From contig CAKTUT010000049.1 of the NCBI GenBank assembly GCA_934621665.1, positions 1-10,694 on the forward strand: a stretch of 10,694 nucleotides of DNA, read 5' to 3'. The notes below the pieces were generated by a model. That model was not told the origin of the DNA, searched no databases, and was given only the letters and a program-made list of their open reading frames with translations. Every line of letters starts with the position of its first letter. Within the stretch, counting starts at the first letter, position 1. A program made the translations under genes and the position numbers. Below are positions 5,737 through 10,694 of the stretch, in pieces. Source of the stretch: an uncultured Oscillospiraceae bacterium. Its GTDB lineage: Bacteria; Bacillota; Clostridia; Oscillospirales; Oscillospiraceae.

Positions 5737-7059
5737 TTACGGCAGCAGGCCGTATTTGGCTTTTACCTGTAAAATACGCAGAACGCTTTCGTCGATGCGC
5801 TGAGCGGAGAGGGAACCGCTTTCCACGGCGCTGCTCACCGCATCATATGCCGCTTGCAAATCGTCTGGCATCAGGATCATATCCACGCCCGCTTTCAGCG
5901 CCTGCACGGCGGCCTCGCCCGCGTCATAGCGGCTGGTGATGGAGGCCATGTTCTGCGCGTCTGTTATTATGACGCCGGCAAAGCCCATTTTGTTCCGCAG
6001 CGTTTCCGTGACAGCCTCATACGACAGATCGCACGGCATATCGCCGCCGGTCAGCGCCGGGACAGACAGGTGCGACACCATAATAAACGGCGCGCCCTTT
6101 TCAATTCCGGAGACAAACGGGACAAGGTCGCACTGCTCCAGCTCCTCCAGCGTCTTTGTGACCTCGGCCGGGCCGTTGTGGTCGTCAGCACTGGCGCTGC
6201 CATAGCCGGGAAAGTGCTTGAGGCATGGCACAACGCCGCTGTCGGTCAAGGCGCTTGCCGCCACCGAAACCATCGACGCGCAGAGCGACGCGTCCGTGCC
6301 GAATGAGCGGTCGCCGATGACGGAATTTTTGCCGGACGAGACATCTGCCACCGGTGCAAAGTCAAAGTTGAAGCCCAGCGCATGAATTCCAGCGGCAAGA
6401 CCGGACACCGCGTTATAGAGCGAGGCAATGTCGCCGGATTCACCGAACGTGCCCATTGCGTCGATCGGGTCAACGCCCATATCCTCATTGGACGAGACGC
6501 GCGCCACGCGCCCGCCCTCCTCGTCTACACCGAGAAACAGAGGAATCTTCACGTAGGACTGCGTATTTTTGAGCATTTCGCTCGTCTGGTCGGTGTCCTC
6601 AAGATTTTTTGCAAAATAGATGATGCCGCCAACCGGCATTTCCTCCAGCGCGTCCTTGGTGGTCTCGCCCGCGCGCGTGGCAGTATTTACACCGGTGAGC
6701 GCCTCAGGCGTGACGAAAAACAGCTGCCAGAGCTTTTCCTCCTGCGTCATGGCTGCAAGAACGGTCTGCGCCTTTGCAAGCGAGCCGTCATCGGGCTCAG
6801 GCTCGGGCGTCTCGGGCTGGTCGGACGGCGGCGTCTGCGTCTCTTCCGGCGTGAGCGTGTCGGGCACGTCGCCCTCATACGCCTGCTCGCGGTCGGGCTC
6901 AACGGTGGTGTTGTCGCGGTCAAATACGCTGTTTGTCTCAAGCGAGGTGACGCTGTCGGGCTTTTTCTGCGGAATGACGCGGATCAGAACGAATGCCGCG
7001 CCGCCAAGCAGCACGATACATAAAAGAACAACCAGTACGGAAACCAGCTTACTTTTCAT
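5737..7059 (-). CDS. Membrane-anchored GH3 beta-N-acetylglucosaminidase-like hydrolase
   Basis: GH3 enzymes of the NagZ group release N-acetylglucosamine from muropeptides and related sugars. The 440-residue product begins with an uncleaved-looking membrane anchor (hydrophobic about 5-26), then a low-complexity Pro/Glu/Asp/Thr linker (about 33-92), then a single GH3 barrel (95-440). Visible landmarks are VDEEGGRV (178-185), FAPVADV (234-240), KHFPGYG (281-287), the Asp292-x-His294 dyad typical of GH3 N-acetylglucosaminidases, and the nucleophile Asp367 in IITDAQNM. There is no second alpha/beta domain, unlike larger Bacillota enzymes such as the B. subtilis form. AAGGAG at 7070-7065 precedes ATG by five bases. 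The catalytic part should face the wall. It lies 42 bases after the DUF1846 gene and 32 before pspC. Exact substrate is unproven; the His-Asp dyad favours GlcNAc over glucose. Confidence 0.9.
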   Translation of the reverse strand: MKSKLVSVLVVLLCIVLLGGAAFVLIRVIPQKKPDSVTSLETNSVFDRDNTTVEPDREQAYEGDVPDTLTPEETQTPPSDQPETPEPEPDDGSLAKAQTVLAAMTQEEKLWQLFFVTPEALTGVNTATRAGETTKDALEEMPVGGIIYFAKNLEDTDQTSEMLKNTQSYVKIPLFLGVDEEGGRVARVSSNEDMGVDPIDAMGTFGESGDIASLYNAVSGLAAGIHALGFNFDFAPVADVSSGKNSVIGDRSFGTDASLCASMVSVAASALTDSGVVPCLKHFPGYGSASADDHNGPAEVTKTLEELEQCDLVPFVSGIEKGAPFIMVSHLSVPALTGGDMPCDLSYEAVTETLRNKMGFAGVIITDAQNMASITSRYDAGEAAVQALKAGVDMILMPDDLQAAYDAVSSAVESGSLSAQRIDESVLRILQVKAKYGLLP

Positions 7060-7101
7060 AAAAACTCCTTTGCGCGGGATGCGGCCGGGTCGGGCGGTGG
7101 G

Positions 7102-8586
7102 TTACTTGTGGTACAGGGAATGCGACTGATAGACGGGCTCAAGCGTGACGTTCGCGCCCAGCTTTTTAAACACGTTCTCGTCCACCTGCGAGAGAATGAC
7201 GGACGAGTGCACCTCGCTGCCGCGAAGCCCGGCCAGCGCCTCCATGGCCATTTCGGCCGTTGGGTTGGTGACGGCGCTCATGGACAGGGCGATGAGCACC
7301 TCGTCGGTGTGAAGCCGCGGGTTGGTGTTGCCTAGGTGCTCCACCTTCAGATGCTGAATCGGCGCAAGCACCATCGGCGCAATCAGATTGACCTTGTCGT
7401 GAATACCGGCGAGCGTTTTGAGCGCATTGAGCAGCGCCGCACACGACGCGCCCATCAGGCCGGAGGTCTTACCCGTAACGATGCGGCCGTCAGGAAGCTC
7501 AATGGCAACCGCCGGTGCGCCGGTCTGCTCAGCCTTTTCCAGCGCTGCGGGAACGCAGCGGCGCATATTGACATCCAGCTGAAGCGAGCTCATCAGCATC
7601 TCCTGCTTGTGAAGCTCGCTGGGCTCGGCAAGGCCGCGCTTAACGGCGCAGGCTGAGGCAAAATAGCGGCGGATGATCTCCTGCTTGGACGCCTCGCAGC
7701 ATGCCGCATCATCCACAATGGCAAAGCCCGCCATGTTGACGCCCATGTCCGTGGGGCTCTTATAGGGGCACGTGCCGTAGATGCGCTTGAACATGGCCTC
7801 CAGCACGGGGAAAATCTCGATATCGCGGTTATAGTTGACGGTTGTCTGGCCGTAGGCCTCCAGATGGAACGGGTCAATCATGTTCACATCGGCCAGATCC
7901 GCCGTGGCAGCCTCATAGGCAAGGTTCACCGGGTGCTTGAGCGGCAGATTCCAGATGGGGAACGTCTCATATTTTGCATAGCCAGCCTGAATGCCGCGCT
8001 TGTGCTCGTGGTACAGCTGGCTCAGACACGTAGCCATCTTGCCCGAGCCGGGGCCCGGCGCAGTGACAACAACGACGGGTCGTGTGGTCTCGATATAGTC
8101 GTTCTTGCCATAGCCCTCGTCTGAGACAATCAGGGAGATGTTTGACGGATAGTCCTCAATGAGATAGTGGCGATAGACGCGCACGCCAAGCGTCTCCAGA
8201 CGGCGCTCAAACAGATCAGCCGCACGCTGGCCGTGATACTGCGTAATCACGACGCTGCCGACATACAGCCCGATGGAGCGGAACGCGTCAATCAGACGCA
8301 TGACGTCCAGATCATAGGTGATGCCAAGATCGCCGCGGCGCTTGTTGCGCTCAATATGGTCGGCGTTGATGGCGATGACAATCTCCGCATGATCTTTCAG
8401 CTGAAGCAGCATCTTCATCTTGCTGTCGGGATGGAAGCCCGGCAGCACGCGCGAGGCGTGATTGTCGTCAAACAACTTGCCGCCAAACTCCAGATAAAGC
8501 TTGCCGCCAAATTTATCGACGCGTTCCAGAATATTCTGCGACTGCAAATGCAGGTATTTCTCATTGTCAAATCCGATCTTCTGCAT
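7102..8586 (-). CDS. DUF1846 / UPF0371 family protein
   Basis: The 494-residue product matches the DUF1846 (UPF0371) family across its full length, judged from recalled family features such as the N-terminal GFDNEKYL, EFGGKLFDD (33-41), LPGFHPDSK (48-56), INADHIERNK (73-82), and PGPGSGKMATCLSQLYHE (177-194). The last contains a GxGxGK-like loop (PGPGSGK) suggestive of phosphate or nucleotide binding. No signal peptide or membrane segment is seen, so it is probably cytoplasmic. Structures exist for family members, but to my knowledge no accepted biochemical function. The start ATG follows AGGGAG by four bases. It is the first gene of the operon leading into the GH3 hydrolase and pspC, and its candidate promoter is at 8628-8655. 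The family call is firm; any function is open. Confidence 0.92.
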   Translation of the reverse strand: MQKIGFDNEKYLHLQSQNILERVDKFGGKLYLEFGGKLFDDNHASRVLPGFHPDSKMKMLLQLKDHAEIVIAINADHIERNKRRGDLGITYDLDVMRLIDAFRSIGLYVGSVVITQYHGQRAADLFERRLETLGVRVYRHYLIEDYPSNISLIVSDEGYGKNDYIETTRPVVVVTAPGPGSGKMATCLSQLYHEHKRGIQAGYAKYETFPIWNLPLKHPVNLAYEAATADLADVNMIDPFHLEAYGQTTVNYNRDIEIFPVLEAMFKRIYGTCPYKSPTDMGVNMAGFAIVDDAACCEASKQEIIRRYFASACAVKRGLAEPSELHKQEMLMSSLQLDVNMRRCVPAALEKAEQTGAPAVAIELPDGRIVTGKTSGLMGASCAALLNALKTLAGIHDKVNLIAPMVLAPIQHLKVEHLGNTNPRLHTDEVLIALSMSAVTNPTAEMAMEALAGLRGSEVHSSVILSQVDENVFKKLGANVTLEPVYQSHSLYHK

Positions 8587-8627
8587 GGTTCTCCCTCTTT
8601 ATCTTTTCACGTAGCCACATAGCCAAT

Positions 8628-8655
8628 ATTATATCTATTAAATAATAACCGCCAA
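8628..8655 (-). promoter_or_regulatory. Candidate promoter of the DUF1846-GH3-pspC operon
   Basis: Read on the minus strand, TTGGCG (8655-8650) is followed by 16 bases and a perfect TATAAT (8633-8628). The -35 matches consensus at four of six positions, and the spacer is AT-rich. Transcription would start around 8620, giving a leader of roughly 35 bases to the ATG at 8586. Confidence 0.6.
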
Positions 8656-8763
8656 ACGCCACGAATGCAACCGGCACGCGCGGAAAAATGGAACAAAGAT
8701 TTCTTTGCTTTTTTTGCGGATTCGCACAATCCGATTGCAAACGCGGCGCAAAAGTGGGAAAAC

Positions 8764-8792
8764 TTGACTTTGAAATGGAAAAACGATATACT
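8764..8792 (+). promoter_or_regulatory. Sigma-A-type promoter of the topoisomerase gene
   Basis: TTGACT (8764-8769) and TATACT (8787-8792) are 17 bases apart, each differing from consensus at one position. This is the strongest promoter in the window by sequence. Transcription would begin near 8799, leaving a leader of about 109 bases, most of which is occupied by a stem-loop. Confidence 0.85.
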
Positions 8793-8817
8793 AAAATCAA
8801 TATAGTGGGTTTATAGT

Positions 8818-8866
8818 GCCGGTTGGCAGGCGATATGCAGCTGCGCCGCAGCATTTGCCAGCCGGC
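8818..8866 (+). other. Stem-loop in the topoisomerase leader RNA
   Basis: GCCGGTTGGCA (8818-8828) pairs with TGCCAGCCGGC (8856-8866) over eleven positions with one G-T pair. Inside it, GCTGC (8840-8844) pairs with GCAGC (8848-8852) around GCC. No T-tract follows, so it is not an obvious attenuator. It begins about 20 bases into the expected transcript and could stabilise the mRNA, be a protein site, or respond to supercoiling. No known riboswitch class is recognised. Confidence 0.55.
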
Positions 8867-8907
8867 GCGGATACGCCCGGACGGAACACTAGATAAGCGA
8901 GGAAGCT

Positions 8908-10694
8908 ATGAAAAAACAACAGGCTTACGGAAATGAAAGCATCTCCGCGCTCAAGGGCGCGGAGCGCGTGCGAAAGCGCCCGGCCGTCATCTTTGGTTCT
9001 GACGGTCTGGAGGGCTGCGAGCACGCAGTATTTGAAATTTTATCAAATGCCATCGACGAGGCGCGCGAGGGCTATGGCGATAGAATCATCGTCACGCGCT
9101 ATGCCGATTGCTCCATCGAGATCGAGGACTTTGGCCGCGGCTGTCCGGTGGACTGGAACGAAAAAGAGGGGCGCTACAACTGGGAGCTGGTTTTCTGTGA
9201 GCTCTATGCCGGCGGCAAATATCAGAATAACGCCGGCGGCGACTATGAGTATTCCCTTGGCTTAAACGGCCTTGGCTCGTGCGCCACGCAGTACTCCTCC
9301 CGCTATTTTGACGCGATCATCCGCCGCGACGGCTACAAGTATTCGCTCCATTTTGAGCGCGGCGAGCTGGTGGGCGAGATGAAAAAAGAGCCGGCCGACC
9401 GCAAAAAGACCGGCTCTACATTCCGGTGGCTGCCCGATCTTGAGGTATTCACCGACATCCGTGTCCCGCGCGAGTATTTTGAGGATATGCTCAAGCGGCA
9501 AGCTGTTGTAAACGCCGGTGTGACGTTCCAGTTTCGCTATGAGACTGCGCCCGGGAAATTTGAGACGACGGATTACTGCTATGAGCAGGGCATTCTGGAC
9601 TATGTGCGCGAGCTGACTGAGGGACAGGCCATGACCATGCCGCAGTTCTGGCAGGCTGAGCGCAAGGGCCGTGACCGCGAGGATAAGCCGGAGTACAAGG
9701 TAAAGATTTCCGCCGCAGTGTGCTTTTCCAATACCATCAACCGCCTTGAATATTACCACAACTCCTCATGGCTGGAATACGGCGGCGCGCCGGAAAAGGC
9801 CGTCAAAAATGCATTTGTCTATGCCATTGACGCGTATCTCAAGCAGACAAATAAGTATACCAAGTCCGAATCGAAGATCACGTTTCAGGATGTGGCCGAC
9901 TGTCTGGTGCTGGTAACGAACTGTTTTTCCACGCAGACGTCGTATGAAAACCAGACGAAAAAGGCCATTACAAATAAATTCGTGCAGGAGGCCATGACCG
10001 AGTTCTTCCGTGAGCGCCTGCACGTGTACTTCATCGAAAACAAGCAGGAGGCCGACCGCATTGCCGATCAGGTGCTGGTCAACAAGCGCAGCCGCGAGTC
10101 GGCAGAAAAACAGCGCCTCAACATCAAAAAGAAGCTGACCGGCAATCTGGACATCTCCAACCGCGTGCAGAAATTCGTGGACTGCCGGACAAAGGACGTG
10201 TCCAGGCGCGAAATCTACATTGTGGAGGGTGACTCGGCTCTGGGCTCGGTCAAGCTCTCGCGCGACGCGGAATTTCAGGGCATCATGCCGGTTCGCGGCA
10301 AGATTCTCAACTGTCTGAAAGCCGACTATGACCGTATTTTCAAGTCTGATATCATCACCGACCTTATCCGCGTGCTTGGCTGCGGCGTAGAGGTACAGAC
10401 GAAGAAAACGGCCAAGGATCTGTCGGCGTTTGATCTTGGCAGTCTGCGCTGGAATAAAGTCGTCATCTGCACCGATGCCGACGTGGACGGTTACCAGATC
10501 CGGGCGCTGATTCTGACAATGATCTACCGCCTGTGCCCCACGCTCATTCAGGAGGGCTATGTCTATATCGCCGAGTCGCCGCTGTATGAAATTGGCTGCA
10601 AGGATAAGACATGGTTTGCCTATACCGAGCAGGAAAAGGCCGCCATTTTGAAAGAGCTGGATGGTAAGAAAATTACCGTTCAGCGCTCAAAGGG
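8908..10694 (+). CDS. Divergent type IIA topoisomerase B subunit (GyrB/ParE-like), 3' end missing
   Basis: The subunit binds ATP and, with an A subunit, passes one DNA duplex through another. The frame runs open for 595 codons to the window edge. In order: GHKL ATPase with EILSNAIDEA (43-52, Glu43 and Asn47 expected for catalysis and metal), EDFGRG (73-78) and AGGKY (101-105, Lys104); transducer domain with QTK at 349-351; Toprim with VEGDSALGS (439-447, Glu440) and TDADVDG (522-528). Catalytic residues are kept, but motif surroundings differ from canonical GyrB/ParE: RKRPAVIFGS rather than RKRPGMYIGS, SLGLNGLGS rather than SGGLHGVGA, EGDSALGS rather than EGDSAGGS. It therefore resembles the second, divergent topoisomerase pair of Clostridia, not gyrB itself. 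GAGGAA at 8899-8904 lies three bases before ATG, a tight spacing. The A subunit is expected downstream, outside the window. Confidence 0.9.
   Translation, partial: MKKQQAYGNESISALKGAERVRKRPAVIFGSDGLEGCEHAVFEILSNAIDEAREGYGDRIIVTRYADCSIEIEDFGRGCPVDWNEKEGRYNWELVFCELYAGGKYQNNAGGDYEYSLGLNGLGSCATQYSSRYFDAIIRRDGYKYSLHFERGELVGEMKKEPADRKKTGSTFRWLPDLEVFTDIRVPREYFEDMLKRQAVVNAGVTFQFRYETAPGKFETTDYCYEQGILDYVRELTEGQAMTMPQFWQAERKGRDREDKPEYKVKISAAVCFSNTINRLEYYHNSSWLEYGGAPEKAVKNAFVYAIDAYLKQTNKYTKSESKITFQDVADCLVLVTNCFSTQTSYENQTKKAITNKFVQEAMTEFFRERLHVYFIENKQEADRIADQVLVNKRSRESAEKQRLNIKKKLTGNLDISNRVQKFVDCRTKDVSRREIYIVEGDSALGSVKLSRDAEFQGIMPVRGKILNCLKADYDRIFKSDIITDLIRVLGCGVEVQTKKTAKDLSAFDLGSLRWNKVVICTDADVDGYQIRALILTMIYRLCPTLIQEGYVYIAESPLYEIGCKDKTWFAYTEQEKAAILKELDGKKITVQRSK

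Larger units (their letters stand above)
8587..8907. other. Divergent intergenic region (321 bases)
   Basis: This stretch has no supported gene. It carries a minus-directed promoter near 8628-8655, a plus-directed promoter at 8764-8792 and the leader stem-loop at 8818-8866. Between the promoters (about 8690-8745) there is an AT-rich patch with CAAAGATTTCTTTG followed by seven T, then nested short inverted repeats TTTGC/GCAAA (8713-8717, 8737-8741) around GGATT/AATCC (8718-8722, 8728-8732). These may be a regulator site, but nothing recognisable matches. Confidence 0.5.

Noticed and set aside
8695..8716. CAAAGATTTCTTTG plus T-run as a plus-strand terminator
   Set aside because: The stem is short and AT-rich, and no plus-strand gene ends upstream of it; the neighbouring gene is on the minus strand.
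8908..10694. Calling the topoisomerase gene gyrB or parE
   Set aside because: Several near-invariant GyrB/ParE motif residues differ and the C-terminus is outside the window, so a specific symbol is not justified.

Overview
The window looks like chromosome from a GC-rich anaerobic member of the Bacillota, most likely a gut Clostridia lineage of the Oscillospiraceae/Ruminococcaceae type. The reasons are purine-rich Gram-positive Shine-Dalgarno sites before nearly every gene, G/C-rich third codon positions, sigma-A-like promoters (TTGACA/TATAAT type), short stem-loop/T-tract terminators, a PspC-type small membrane protein, an M32 carboxypeptidase and a divergent GyrB/ParE-like topoisomerase subunit. 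This placement is inference from content; no rRNA or other taxonomic marker is present.

Layout, left to right. (1) 1-237: the tail of an upstream gene, a perfect 14-bp palindrome, and a short coding-like tail that cannot be named. (2) 238-355: a stem-loop followed at once by an extended -10 promoter. (3) 356-3800, plus strand: glgB (glycogen branching enzyme) and an M32 metallocarboxypeptidase, 34 bases apart and probably co-transcribed. (4) 3784-4013: a dense run of inverted repeats ending in a strong intrinsic terminator. It overlaps the last codons of the carboxypeptidase gene and looks like a dispersed palindromic element or a structured 3' UTR. (5) 4034-5508, plus strand: a promoter with an 11-bp-spaced CTTAA direct repeat, a putative lipoprotein with an internally duplicated domain, and a terminator. 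(6) 5507-8586, minus strand, read right to left: DUF1846/UPF0371 protein, membrane-anchored GH3 beta-N-acetylglucosaminidase-like enzyme, PspC-domain protein. Gaps are 42 and 32 bases, and a candidate promoter lies upstream at 8628-8655. (7) 8587-8907: a divergent intergenic region with a promoter in each direction and a stem-loop leader. (8) 8908 to the window end, plus strand: a divergent type IIA topoisomerase B subunit, cut by the window edge.

Working together: glgB serves storage-polysaccharide synthesis. The GH3 enzyme and PspC protein suggest a cell-envelope or muropeptide role for the minus-strand operon, and DUF1846 is its uncharacterised leading gene. The lipoprotein has its own promoter and possible response-regulator control. 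The topoisomerase gene starts an independent unit, probably followed by its A subunit outside the window. I found no CRISPR array, tRNA, rRNA, transposase or phage gene. The least explained parts are the 3784-4013 element, the duplicated lipoprotein, the DUF1846 operon and the altered motifs of the topoisomerase.
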